NCBI GenBank assembly: GCA_009809945.1
Contig: WTPW01000066.1
Coordinates: 24,670-88,669 of the forward strand
Origin: Gigaspora margarita
Lineage: Eukaryota > Glomeromycota > Glomeromycetes > Diversisporales > Gigasporaceae
Direction of reading: 5' to 3'
Length of the DNA stretch: 64,000 bases
Below are positions 34,442-45,605 of this stretch, piece by piece. A program made the translations under genes and the position numbers. Positions within the stretch are counted from its first letter, which is position 1. Every line of letters begins with the position of its first letter. The notes under the pieces were generated by a model. The model was not told where the DNA came from. It did no database searches and saw only the letters and a program-made list of their open reading frames with translations.

Positions 34442-34705
34442 TCGTATTTTCGTGAAATAACGGAATTATTTAGAAACTTATATTCCCTAAAATAGATACA
34501 TGGTTCTAAAGAACGCACATGCGTGCCCCCGAAATTACGTGCAACTCACATACAATAGGGTTTCAACAAATAATTTGACATATCAGGCAAGTTTAAGAAA
34601 TTTTATTTTGCCTCAAAATAACGCCCATGCGCGTGTTCTAAATAACGCGTATACTCAAAAAATCGCGCAGGTGGCGCAGGTGGGCGTTATTTCGCGAAAA
34701 TACGG
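34442..34705. mobile_element. MITE family D copy 2
   Basis: 21-bp inverted ends (34442-34462 and 34685-34705) have two mismatches, and the interior is homologous to 21264-21468. CG-containing words (AACGCCCATGCGCGT, GGTGGCGCAGGTGGGCG) are better preserved here. The 73-codon frame inside is a by-product. Confidence 0.8.
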
Positions 34706-35076
34706 GAAATATCTTTTTTAAAAAAATCAAATACAAATTTATATTTTTTTAATATTTTCTTTATTATTTTCTTTAGTATTTTTAATTTTATTATATTATA
34801 TACAGTATTATTTATTAAAATACTTATTTCTATTTAAAATCAAGCTTAATAAATTATTTGATAAATAAATACTTCGCAAAATACTACTTTGATTTAGTTT
34901 TTTTTTTTTTTTTGAAATTTTAATTATCCTTTTTAGTATCGAAGTCAAATTGGGCTATATTAAAAATTTTAACAAAATCTTTTTTTGTAAAATAAATATC
35001 TTACTGTACTCTATATACTTAAAACAGAATTGAACTACTAGTTTAAATTATAACGCAGTAGTTTTTCGGAGATTAG
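34706..35076. other. A/T-rich spacer
   Basis: No feature beyond poly-T runs. Confidence 0.45.
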
Positions 35077-35217
35077 AAATTGACTATTTCTGAACATGTT
35101 ATAGAACAACTTAACATCTCTAATGATTCTGTTCAATCGGCTCAAAATTACTTGAATTTACTAAGTGGGATTGATATTACTGCAATTTCTTTAATTTGGA
35201 AGGTGTTTCGAGATTGA
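35077..35217 (+). pseudogene. Orphan exon-like fragment, unknown product
   Basis: 46 codons preceded by an AG (GATTAG) and ended by TGA, reading KLTISEHVIEQLNISNDSVQ, then AQNYLNLLSGIDITAISLIW. Composition is protein-like, with balanced helices, unlike the A/T-driven frames around it. No start codon and no partner exon found. No family recognised. Confidence 0.3.
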
Positions 35218-36079
35218 AGATTAAGTAGGTATTATAGGTAAAATTACTCTCCATAGATTTAGATACACATTTCTTGTATTTTCTATATTTTTTTTTTTTT
35301 TTTTTGCCTTTTTGAGTTGATTGTTAGTCGATGCAGTTATTCCAAATAACGAAATTAAAAACGGATCGTAATATCAGATATTGGTCTTGTTCAGGTATAT
35401 ACAGATTTCGCGAAATGTAAAAATAATATCCAATCAATTACATTAATTTGAGGATACCACTTTGCACTTAATTTACCAAATACTTTGTTTCGGTTTCCAG
35501 TGTAACGTCTAACAATAGATACTCGCATTGCATAGTAAGTTATACATTGCAGAAATTTAAATAATCAGAATAGCTAATTGTAAAAAGGAATGGGTAAACG
35601 AAAATGTGTGTGAAAACAGATTTAGTTTTACTAATACACATTTACATATTATTAAGAATTGGCTATTGCGGGAAACGCAAAATAATTTAAGCGCACATAT
35701 AATGAATCGGTTTAGGGTAAACCATACAGCAATAATGATAATCATATATCCGATCATATTTGACTAAAGAGGCTAGTAATTAGTGGGAAATAATTTTAAC
35801 CTATCGGTGAAATTTATTTCTGTATGACGCAATTAACTATGCCATGTGTCCCAATTTAGTGTTTTTTTTTTTTTTTAACAAAGTCATTACGACCTTTAAA
35901 GTTGTCCCGTTTGATTAAATGGGTCATGTCAAAACTTGAATGACGATTGTGGCAATGAAAAAAAAAAACAATCTGAGAATCTAACTATTTTTATAAATTC
36001 GTTTAAACAATGGGTGATCCACAATCAACTGATTTTTAATGCTTCCAATAAAATGAGGAAATTATGCTTAGTAAAACTA
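35218..36079. other. Intergenic DNA
   Basis: No gene supported. The minus-strand frame at 35557-35757 is hydrophobic without features. Confidence 0.4.
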
Positions 36080-36462
36080 CAGCTGTTTTCAAAAAAATGT
36101 GGAAAATGATTTCCGAAGAAATTTGAGAATTCTGATTAGTAAAAATAAAGTTCTAATTAGTAAAATATTAAAGTTCCGATTAGAACGGGTCTCTAAAACT
36201 CTAGAAATTTGGGAAATATCGTAAATTCCCCATTGTATGATCGGTATCTTTGCCGATTCAGGAAATCTTGGAATTATCGTGAATTCTCAGTAGTATGGAG
36301 TATGGTGATCTGAATCTTTCCACAACTTTTTGAAAACGACTGCAAAATCCGATTAGAACGGCTGGAATATCGTATACATGCCGTAGAAATTATTTTGGCA
36401 TGTATAATCGTGAATTCCCCATGGTATGGTGATTTCCACAAATTTTTTGAAAATGATTGTAA
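36080..36462. repeat. MITE-like inverted repeat with duplicated right end
   Basis: CAGCTGTTTTCAAAAAAATG at the left (from 36081) is matched inverted by CAACTTTTTGAAAACGACTG (to about 36342), and again by ACAAATTTTTTGAAAATGAT (to about 36460). GATTAGAACGG and CGTGAATTC words repeat between. Confidence 0.6.
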
Positions 36463-36831
36463 ATTATGAAAAATGAGAATATGCTTGAAATGAGCTATGA
36501 AAAAATTAGAATCGTGAATTCATTTATTTAAAAAACGATCAGAAGTTCTCGAAATACAAGTGTTAATGGCAGAACAATTTTCGTAATACAGCATTCGTTT
36601 AATTAATGAAGGTACACCCTATTTTTTACGATCTTTTTTGTATAAATGAGAGAAGATCTGGAAATTTCTAGGTTGTCTCTAATCTGGTTTTGGAAATAGA
36701 TATACTGCACATTCAAATTTTAATAAAGTAACTGGATAATTATCGTTATAAATTTAAATAGCATCGTAACAAAATTCCTCTAGAACGAAATTAAAAGTTT
36801 GTAATTTCACAAAAATACTCTATTTTGATTA

Positions 36832-37419
36832 GAGATGGGCGTTATACATTATGTGCATTACATTATACTAAACATAATGTCACATAATGTAATGTAAGCT
36901 TCTTAAAATTTAAAAATTCATATAGAAATTATTATATAATTTTAATTCAATAAAAAATATTATATTTTATGTTATTTATGACACTTATAAAGTGTGATGT
37001 GATTCTCGTATAGGCAAAAATAGGTAAGAGCTTGTGTCTAGATCTCCCAGAACTCCGGATTGCTGTATAGATGCTGATTCACGAAAGCACCTTTTAAACA
37101 AATAAAATAGCAAAGAGTTATCAATTATGCTTATTATGAGATTCGGGTATAGTATTAAAATATTATATAGCAACATGAATGCTTCGTGTTAGTATGTGTG
37201 CGTCCCTGTATTGCTATCTCTGCACCAAAAATTATGAGGTTCTTGCATTGCTATCATAACCGCAGAGCCTGATCATCAAATCTAAGGTCATTTCACCGCA
37301 TACAGAAATCGTGAAGCTTACTAAACAAGTGCCAATACACTGCAAACGCCAATCCTCTATCAGGGTGCATGATTGCATAATATATGCATGCTACATTATG
37401 TAATGCATTCGCACATCTC
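36832..37419. mobile_element. Possible hAT-like element (GAGATGGGCG ends)
   Basis: GAGATGGGCG at the left and CGCACATCTC at the right are inverted with one mismatch. Each is followed inward by ACATTATGTAATG-type palindromes. No clear target duplication. The internal minus-strand frame at 36985-37176 is unassigned. Confidence 0.5.
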
Positions 37420-37439
37420 ATGTTCAGTTGTTAGCGTTC

Positions 37440-37565
37440 AAATTTGGATAACGTTTATCCGAATAATTATCGCTCGGATAAATTTCGGATCGGATTTCGG
37501 ATAACAGGTATCGAATATCCGTTTACTATTGATATCCGAAGAATTATCCGAATATCAATCGAATT
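37440..37565. repeat. ATCCGAATATCC-type degenerate repeat
   Basis: Words GGATAA, TTATCCGA and GATATCCG recur in both orientations, as also at 37990-38060 and 18340-18450. Probably remnants of one MITE family. Confidence 0.5.
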
Positions 37566-37632
37566 CTCCGGTATTATGTTATAATTTTTTTTGTAATAGG
37601 CTAGATCTATGATTCAGATGTGTAATGAGGTA

Positions 37633-37795
37633 TTGGAACCCCAATCGAGGGATTGCAACTCCAAACGATTAATCAAAACCCCAAGCGGATAATTGAAATT
37701 CCAAGTGAGAGATTGAAACCCCAAGCGGGTAATTGAAACTCCAAATGAGAGATTGAAATCCCAAGCAAGGGATTAAAACTCCAGTATGAATTGGA
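37633..37795. repeat. 20-bp tandem repeat (GATTGAAACCCCAAGCGGGT)
   Basis: About eight head-to-tail copies with variation at the last bases. No unique spacers. Confidence 0.9.
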
Positions 37796-38123
37796 GGATA
37801 GGTTTCAATTTGTGAAGGAATAATCATGTTCAATTCGTAATAAATAAAGTAATAGCTTTTGCCTATCAACTAACTACTTTCTTTAATGACCAAATATCAT
37901 TCAACCCGAATCTCCTAATAAACATCCATCCTACATAACTTTGCTACGCCTAAGCTAGTCTGTCATGCATAAACATCGCTCTTCCAATTCTGGGTAACAC
38001 CGGATATTGGATCTGTATAATTCAGATACGGATGACGGATTTATCCGGATTGGTCCTTTATGAGTTGGCATCTTATCGCAGTGATCCTTGTTATCCTGAT
38101 AACGGTAGAACAAGTGAAATTAA

Positions 38124-38599
38124 AATAAATATGGAAGCCTGGTTAACGCTCAACAATACGATGATGGAACGCGTTTAATAACTACCTTGAGTGAACATAT
38201 TACATATTATTTATCAAAATGGAAAGTAATTACTATAAATGATAAGAATATAAAGTCTAAAAATTCAAGTGTCTTATCGGTTGTTCATATTATTCCTTTG
38301 GTAACAAATTATTTACTTTTGATTATCACGATCAAAAAGATAATATGGGTACAAAATCAAACTAGTTCTTTATTTAAATTAAAATATGAACAAATATTTT
38401 ATTATTTACAATCAATTATTAATTTTCGTATTGGAGTTCATATAAATAGACCACTATTAAGAATTGCAGCTAGAAGAATGTTTTCATCTATTTGGTCAAC
38501 TGGCAACATCCAATTTATCAATTAATTGAAGTAACTAATGAAGAACAAATGCTAAAATTAAAACCTAAAATTTATAATTTAATTCTAGACATTTGGTAA
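38124..38599 (+). pseudogene. Degenerate coding fragment, unknown family
   Basis: The frame from 38124 reads YGSLVNAQQYDDGTRLITTL, then LSEHITYYLSKWKVITI and, further on, IHINRPLLRIAARRMF-like sequence (GVHINRPLLRIAARRMFSSI), ending at 38525. After one frameshift it continues IEVTNEEQMLKLKPKIYNLI to the stop at 38599. It looks like real protein sequence that has lost its start and neighbours. No domain recognised. Confidence 0.4.
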
Positions 38600-39115
38600 T
38601 TTCTCACTTTGAATTTAGGGGTTTTACCTCTATGAGCTTAGTGATGCTGTAGTTCTTCATGGTTGTAGGGGGGGGAATCCATAGGATCCCCATGGCTTTA
38701 GCCCCTACTATACTAAGCTGCAACTCTTTTTCTGCTGCACTTAAGGCTACTTAGATCAATATCAAAGTCTTGATGCAATACTTGAAAAAATAAATAAGCT
38801 CTTAAGTCTTTAATTCTTCCACTATTCTTCCTATTCTTTTACAGTATCATTGAGAAATTGCTATATGTAATTGTATAAAATTTATAAATTACATAATAAT
38901 TTTTTTAATTTAATAAATTATCATGAAAATAATTTTCATAAAAAATGCACAGACCAGATTTTGCAGTTGAATCATATAAATGTAGAGTACAAAAAAGAAA
39001 AAGCAAATTTTGTAAATTCTAATCATAATAATTTTCAAAGCATTAATAGTAAATAGAAATTAAATAAAAAAATAAAAAAATTTAGTAAACTTGCACAAAA
39101 AAAAAGAATTGATTT
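38600..39115. other. Intergenic DNA
   Basis: A short G-rich run (GGTTGTAGGGGGGGGA) lies near 38660. The 61-codon frame at 38871-39056 is Asn/Lys-rich and unassigned. Confidence 0.4.
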
Positions 39116-39473
39116 TTAAGGGTAGGGTGAACGTCAATCATTTTTACTAGTGATCATGTTACTAATTTTTTTACAATAACATTCAATTGAAATCAGGTGA
39201 TGATCATATGATATTTATATTGTGTAACCTAGGCAAATTTCATTCAACCTAGGAAGAATTAATGATATATGCAAGTATGTTTTTTTTAATTAATACAGGG
39301 GCTCAAATTATTATAATTAGAATTAGAGGGTTTAATATATCTACCCCAAAACTTTTATGAAAATTGATTATATTTTTAAAAACTTTTATATGTAACATGT
39401 GTTCGATTTTGTGTAATATTTTTTTGGTTGATCTACTTATATAAGAAATGATCTATGTTCACCCTACCCTTAA
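39116..39473. mobile_element. MITE with TTAA ends
   Basis: 17-bp perfect inverted ends TTAAGGGTAGGGTGAAC lie at 39116-39132 and 39457-39473, with pairing continuing to about 29 bp. TTAA at both borders would fit a TTAA target site, as for piggyBac-type elements (inference). Confidence 0.8.
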
Positions 39474-39744
39474 ATATTAATTAAAAAAAATTTAACTAAA
39501 ACTTGGTATCCATTTCCTATTACCAATAAAGAAGCAAATTTTTAAAAATCTAAAAATTTTTATCAAAACAAGAAATTTTATCTATAATTAAATCTTAAAT
39601 TTTATATTTAAATAATGAGAATATTGTTGTAGTGCTATAGCATTATAGTGCTATAGTGCTGTAATGTGACCCTATGATGTAATAATAAAATAGTTAAATA
39701 AATTAATGTTATAATATTAAAGTAAAAAAAAATATTTCTATTTT

Positions 39745-40200
39745 ATTTTCTTTTGCTTGCTATTTTCATCTGACCGCTTTTGCTTGACCACTTTCGCATG
39801 ATCACTTTTTCGCTTGACCATTTTGTGTAACCACTTGCTTGACCACTTTCGCATAACCATTTTCGCTTAACTACTTTTGAGTAACCATTTTCGCTCAAGC
39901 ATTTACACCTGTTATTACTTAAACTTGATTTATATTGTACATTTGATATAAATTACATTGATATTACTAATATCACGCTCAATACAACGTATGTTTAATC
40001 ACTTATACTTGATACCACTTAACTATATCGATATCACTTACGCTTAATACAAAGTATGTTTAAAAACATTTCTATTTTTATTTACTTTTGCTTGACCACT
40101 TTCGCATGATCACTTTGATCAATTTTGCTTGACCATTTTGTGTAACCACTTTTGCTTTACTGCTTTCGCATAACTATTTTCGCTTAATTACTTATGCATA
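39745..40200. repeat. CTTGACCACTTTCGCATGATC minisatellite, duplicated block
   Basis: 39760-39910 and 40085-40200 are two copies of a block made of ~20-bp units such as CTTGACCACTTTCGCATGAT and TTGTGTAACCACTT. Each is followed by ATAC-rich sequence. It lies between the presumed left end and the transposase. Confidence 0.75.
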
Positions 40201-40408
40201 ACACCTATTAATACTTATATTGCTTATGTTTACATTTGATATCAATACAATATACATTTAATACCATTTAATATAACTTACATTTGATACCATTTAATAT
40301 AACTTACATTTGATAGAGATACAAGAAAGTTAAACGCATATAATATTTCATAATTGGAGTAGTACGATAAATGGAGTTAACATTAGTAACGATAGACAGT
40401 ATAATATA

Positions 40409-43158
40409 ATGAATTCTGAAAGTACCTACGATGAACTTCTAGCAAATAAAATGCTCACTGAATGGAATAATATGGTTAATGGGATCAATACACTATACGA
40501 AAATAATCAATTTGAGTTTGATCTTGGGAATCAAAATGAAAATAATTTTGTAGTAAATTCAGAGGCTTACTAGGAAGAATTTTAGATAGATACAACTTTT
40601 CGTGAGTAGGATTACACAGATGATAGACCTGACACACTATATACTAAATATGACATTTGTAATAATGTGTTATATCAAAATGCATATGAAAGAAATGATA
40701 TAAAGAATTTTGAACACAATCAACACTATGAGTTACAAGTAGGTATGGTGTTTCTTGACTGGAACCATGCTATGAGTAAAATTAAAAAGTATGAAAAAAG
40801 ACAGGGGTTTAAGACACGTTTATATCGTATTGAAAAGCTTAAGAATGGTGATATTTGGAGACATACTATAGTTTGTGAGCACTTTGGACAACCTGAAATG
40901 ACAAAGAGTAAAGTTCAAAAAAAGAGACAACAACTAAGCAGATTGGGTGTACATGGCAAGTAAATCTGTCATGCCCTGAGAAAGAAAATCCTAACAAAAT
41001 TGTATATATTGCAAAATTAATTAGCGAACATAAAAATCATGATCTTAACCAAGCTCGCTACAACTTTCAGGAAAATATAGCATTTACAAAGGAGATGACA
41101 GATGATGTTGAGTTCTTTGTAACAAAGATGAATTGTAGCCCCCAACAAATTCATAAAGCCCTTGAAGAAAAATATTTTGTAAAAGTCTATATGCCAATAT
41201 TACGACAAGTAATTCAACGATTTCGCCCAAAATTACGGGATCATACAAATGATGCTAGTAAATTGTATAAGAATTATTGAATAAGAAAGAAGTTGATCCC
41301 CGATGGTATGTCCGAGTAGATTGGGACCCTAATAGTAAATATCTTCAGCAATTATTCTATATATCTCTTAATCAAATTGAACGATGGCTAGAATTTGGCG
41401 ATATTGTTCTAAATGATAATACAAGCACAACTAATCGTTATGAGATGGTGTTGTCACTTTTTTTGGTGGTTGATAATCATCTATCTTCTCAACTAGTTGC
41501 CCAGGCATTAACAGATGACGAAACAAAAAAGGCGCATAAGTGGATACTGCTACAAATCAAAAAAGCAACACAAGGATCTGCTCCAACAGTTATTTTCACT
41601 GATGCTGACCCTGCTTTAATTTCTGCAATACATGATGAATTTTCAACTACAAACGCTCTTAACTGCATGTTTCACATTGTTAAAATATTTCTCTCAATCT
41701 AAAAAATCATCTTAAGGACAAATATGATGAGTTTATAAGAGATTTCTTTGAAGTTCAACGGATTAACTTCATTACAATCTTTGAATATTGGTGGAAATGC
41801 CTACTTGAAAAATATAATAATGAAAATGTGGTTAATTACTTGCAACGGCTTTATGTTAATAAAGAATCATGGGCAAAATCATTTGTACTTAAATTGTTTA
41901 CTGCAGGAATATCATTCACTTTTTGGGTTGAAAGCTACAATTCAAAGATCAAAAGATTAATATTTAATTCCAATACGACTATATTAGAACTTGAAGAAAA
42001 ATTAATAGCATGTATTCTTGAAGAAGATAAAAAAACAGAGTACTCATTATTTCATGCATTAGCTCCTAAAGTGGCTCTAGTTGCGATAGCTGATACTATT
42101 CTTCCAAATGTATGCAATATGCTACACAAGTACTTAACTGTGGAAGTATTGAAAATTCAAGAAGACCAAGTAAAACAATCGCTTCAATATCACGCTATGA
42201 TAATAACTTAAGACGAGCTACAAAGATATCTTACTGTAAGTAAAAAAAAAGGCATATCACTGGATAAGGCATGTTAACTCTTAATTTGGTCACACAATAT
42301 AATTAATATTCGGATATTACGTTTTCTGTATCTGCAGATAAATCTCGATGATCCTACCTTATTTAGTGAAAATCGAAATCTCGATATTGTTGCAAGGTCA
42401 ATGCTTGATTTGGTTGATTCGAACAAGGTTGTTGAAATGTGGGGAGTCCAGCGTGTTATATCAAATGAAATACAACATTTTGTAATACTTCTAAATGATG
42501 AAACACATTTATGTTCTTGCTTCGACTATTGCAACCGCGAGATTGTTTGTTGTCATTACTTTCAGGTAATGTTATGTACACGAGCTACAACATTCCATAT
42601 TCAGCTTATTAGATCACAGTAGTACAATAAAACAAGCAGTAATTTAGCGCAAGAGCCATTCCTTGTTGCACAAAAATTTGAAATGGAACAATCAGTGACT
42701 ATGAGTTGGAATAGATCAGTTCCTCATCTTAATGCTTTAATTCAAGGCTCGATATATGAAATGCAGGATATAAACCGCAAGACTATAAATGAGCGTAAGT
42801 TGTATGGTGAAGCATGGGGTAAGACAAGGGCAGCTTTAGCAGTAGCTATTAGAAGACGTGATTAAACTTTATTACCATTCTTGATAAATATTTGGATGAT
42901 TGCCAGGAAGTACTGTCTTTTAATAGGGATAGCGATGCTTCTTCAGATAATGAGATTGAAGCAGGTAGTAATCTTACTAATGAGAAGTTGGATCCAAAAA
43001 AGTTGACAAATCCTTACAAGCATAAAGCCAGAGGTTGGCCCAAGGGAACTGACAGAATACACTGTGCATATGAGCCACCAAAAAAGACAAAGTGCAAATT
43101 GTACTGTAAAATTTGTGGTGGTACTGGCTATAATCGGGTGACTTGTTCTCAAAAATAA
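40409..43158 (+). pseudogene. MULE (FAR1-like) transposase, disrupted
   Basis: The ATG at 40409 gives MNSESTYDELLANKML. In-frame TAGs lie at 40571, 40583 and 40607. Next comes a FAR1-like DNA-binding region (WNHAMSKIKKYEKRQGFKTR, then CPEKENPNKIVYIAKLISEH after a frameshift near 40950). The MULE DDE domain shows NDNTSTTNRY (Asp near 41415), FTDADPALISAIHDEF (Asp near 41603) and FWVESYNSKIKR (Glu near 41928), with frameshifts near 41275 and 41685. The stops at 42209 (TAA) and 42620 (TAG) precede and follow a SWIM zinc finger, CSCFDYCNREIVCCHYF. The C-terminal knuckle CKICGGTGYNRVTC has lost its His. The protein would mobilise its own transposon; this copy is inactive. Confidence 0.85.
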
Positions 43159-43479
43159 GAAATGTCAAATATTGATTATTGTTGTAAGTGATATTGGCAA
43201 GTCTATATTACTAAAGACTGATTGAATATTATGTGATACAAAGTCATTTTTCAAATTACAATTATTTAAGTCACTTAATTGATACAAATAGTGAAAAGTT
43301 AATATAAAATTACATGTACCAATCTAAAAATTTTCATTGATTGCAATGCATAAAGTAAAACATACAAAATCGTTTAACATGCTCTTAAAAGCGCTTTTCT
43401 CTGTAAAATATTTATATTGGTATATATAGTGTTAATTTGAAAAACAGCTTGATATTGGCACTACCTCAAAATTCTGAAA
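43159..43479. other. 3' flank of the MULE transposase
   Basis: No feature seen. Confidence 0.4.
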
Positions 43480-43578
43480 GACAGATTCCTGAAAGGACAT
43501 AATACTGACAAAGTTAGCTAGCATTAATTATAATGCTAGCTGATTTAGTTAGTATTATGCCCTTTTGGGGAATTTGTC
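43480..43578. mobile_element. 99-bp MITE
   Basis: Inverted ends GACAGATTCCTGAAAGG and CCTTTTGGGGAATTTGTC (imperfect) lead into ATAATACTGACAAAGTTAGC and its complement. Nearly the whole element folds back. Confidence 0.7.
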
Positions 43579-43880
43579 TTATAGGATTTTGTGATAGAAC
43601 TGTATTGGGTATCGGGTATGTATATCTCAAGCATATCAGTTATTATTTTACAAATAAAATTTTTACGTACTAATTATAAAGTTCTTTTCCTGAGAACAAA
43701 CCAAAATATTTATACTTATATAATCACTTGTATTAGAGTTAAAAAGTTTAGAATTAGAGTTCATGTTAGGGTTAGAAAAGCATATATATAGGGATTAGTA
43801 ATACTCATTCGGACAATCTATTACTTGCTATTAAAGCGCTTATGTAAGTTACGTACCAGTAATATAAAATTAAGTACAAA
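43579..43880. other. Intergenic DNA
   Basis: A 66-codon frame at 43591-43791 has no support. Confidence 0.4.
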
Positions 43881-43955
43881 GGGTTAGGGTTAGGGTCTGG
43901 GTTAGGGTTTGGGTTAGGGTTTGGGTTAGGACCTAGGTTAGGGTCTGGGTTTAGA
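43881..43955. repeat. Degenerate telomere-like repeat
   Basis: GGGTTAGGGTTAGGGTCTGG is followed by GGGTTAGGGTTT units and decayed copies, about ten hexamer-related units on the G strand. Interstitial, with no chromosome end in the window. Confidence 0.8.
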
Positions 43956-44094
43956 TATTGTATATTTTGTTAGTTCATGAAAGGTGGTTTCTTATAAAGA
44001 TGGTCATTTTTTGATTGTGTTTCATTATACTAGTTTAATTTGAAGATTGTGCTTATCCGTTATGGTTACAATAATGGCCGGTATTAATAAAATG

Positions 44095-44250
44095 CACCCT
44101 AACTCAGATCTATAAGTCACGTGAATGTTGTGCCTTTTAATTGAGACAACTACAACACAGTACATACGTAACTTATTGCACAGCAATGACTAGCACTACC
44201 TAAAATTAACCTTAACTCAGACCACTGCTGTGTCGATAAGTCACGTGTTG
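44095..44250. repeat. Direct repeats around ATAAGTCACGTG
   Basis: AACTCAGATC-TATAAGTCACGTG (about 44099-44125) recurs as AACTCAGACC...GATAAGTCACGTG (about 44213-44247), with CACAGTACATACG/CACAGCAATG words between. Confidence 0.55.
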
Positions 44251-44327
44251 CTATGTTAGTAGTTGAACATCTATAAATTTCCCACAATACCCACTAACGT
44301 GACTTCACCCTAATCTCACCTAGTAAG

Positions 44328-44584
44328 CCAAAAAAATTTTGCATGTTGTATAACCCAACCCACTATGACAATTCAGATTCAGACCTCGGATCGAATCTGC
44401 AGAGCATTAATACTAGCTTTTGTGTGGCCGAGTAATATTATAGCAAAAAAAATTACAATCCAAGCAATTTTACTTAGTGCACAGTTAGCAGGTTTATTAG
44501 TAAAATTTGTTAAAACTTGGTGATTTCAGGCAAAATTATTTAGGTCAGAGTGGCTTGGGTTATACAATGTGCAAAATTTTTTGG
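44328..44584. mobile_element. MITE with CCAAAAAAATTTTGCATGTT ends
   Basis: Inverted arms of about 40 bp, CCAAAAAAATTTTGCATGTT at the left and its complement at the right, with GTATAACCCAA matching inverted TTGGGTTATAC. Confidence 0.8.
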
Positions 44585-44615
44585 ATACCACTAACTGTCA
44601 TATGATTAAGATGTT

Positions 44616-44829
44616 ATACTGTATATATGTTGTGCGTCAGATCGATTCTTGCGTCAGATGAAACCCGGCCTAAATTAGATTAGGGTTAGGGTAAAATTAC
44701 AGTAATGTTAGAAGTTAGTTTAGGCCAGTTGTTGCCGATCATTTAATGCTGGTCAAATGATGGCATCTGATGTGCGTCAGATTCAATCTGATACAAGTTT
44801 CAATCTAACGCACAACATATATACAGTAT
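44616..44829. mobile_element. MITE with ATACTGTATATATGTTGTGC ends
   Basis: 21-bp perfect inverted ends (44616-44636 and 44809-44829) are followed by GCGTCAGAT words in both arms and an internal TTAGGGTTAGGG. Confidence 0.85.
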
Positions 44830-44907
44830 TTAGATAATATAAATAAATATAAAAAATTTAATAAATTTTATTAATAGTACCATAGCACTATAGTGCTATA
44901 GCGCTAT

Positions 44908-45224
44908 AAAATAAATCCCTTAAATAATTTATTTCATTTACAATTTAAAAATTTATCAAATTTATCTCACAATAATTTAGTAATAACTCTTCAAAAAATT
45001 AAAAATAGTTTAGCTAAAATAATATTAATTTTAATAAAGAAACTAGCTCTTTAACCCTTGCACTGCTTCGGGAAAAAATAAATTTATATAGGATATTTAT
45101 ACTATATAATATATATTACCTATCATATAATAGGCAATTTAATTACTCTAGAGTCAATAAAAAATTTTGTTTTTTTAAAATATAAAAATAATAATAAATA
45201 AAAGAGTAAATTATAAAACTTTTG
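44908..45224. other. A/T-rich spacer
   Basis: No feature seen. Confidence 0.45.
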
Positions 45225-45605
45225 CTTAATTATATACTAAACCTTTGCCCAAAAATTACTTACTAAACCTTTGCTCAAATTACTTATTAAACCTTTGCTC
45301 AAATTATTTTTTTATATAACTTACTGAACCTTTGCTCAAATTACTTACTGAACCTTTGCTCAAATTACTTACTAAACCTTCACTCAAATTACTTACTGAG
45401 TCTTTATTCAAATTAATTACTGAACCTTTGCTCAAATTATTTATTAAACCTCGCTTAAATTGTTTTTTTTATATAACTTGCTGAAGCTTTGCTTAAATTA
45501 CTTACCAAACCTTTGATTTATTAAACTCTTTACTTAAGTTATTTTCTATATAACTTACTAAACCTTTGTTCAAATTATTTATTTTTTTTATTTTTTTTTT
45601 TTTAT
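45225..45605. repeat. 24-bp satellite, left block
   Basis: Units of ACCTTTGCTCAAATTACTTACTAA recur head to tail with substitutions and TTTTTTATATAACTT variants. The right end runs into the poly-T that belongs to the inserted retroposed segment. Confidence 0.85.

Larger units (their letters stand above)
39630..44907. mobile_element. Probable MULE transposon (boundaries inferred)
   Basis: TAGTGCTATAGCATTATAGT at 39630 is matched inverted by ACTATAGTGCTATAGCGCTA ending near 44907. The pair encloses the FAR1/MULE transposase remnant. Later MITEs occupy 43480-44829. No 9-bp target duplication could be confirmed, so the ends are tentative. Confidence 0.45.

Noticed and set aside
34500..34721. 73-residue plus-strand frame
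   Set aside because: Lies inside MITE family D, which recurs at 21264-21468 with the frame destroyed.
37633..37795. Array with GATTGAAAC-like repeats resembling a CRISPR
   Set aside because: The units are 20 bp, contiguous and variable, with no unique spacers, in a eukaryotic context and without cas genes. It is a tandem minisatellite.
42943..43168. Two minus-strand frames over the MULE-1 C-terminus
   Set aside because: Antisense shadows of the zinc-knuckle region, which is clearly coding on the plus strand.
44390..44435. tRNA-like A-box/B-box words (TGGCCGAGT, GATCGAATC)
   Set aside because: On the same strand they are in the wrong order and spacing, and no cloverleaf could be drawn. They sit inside a MITE.
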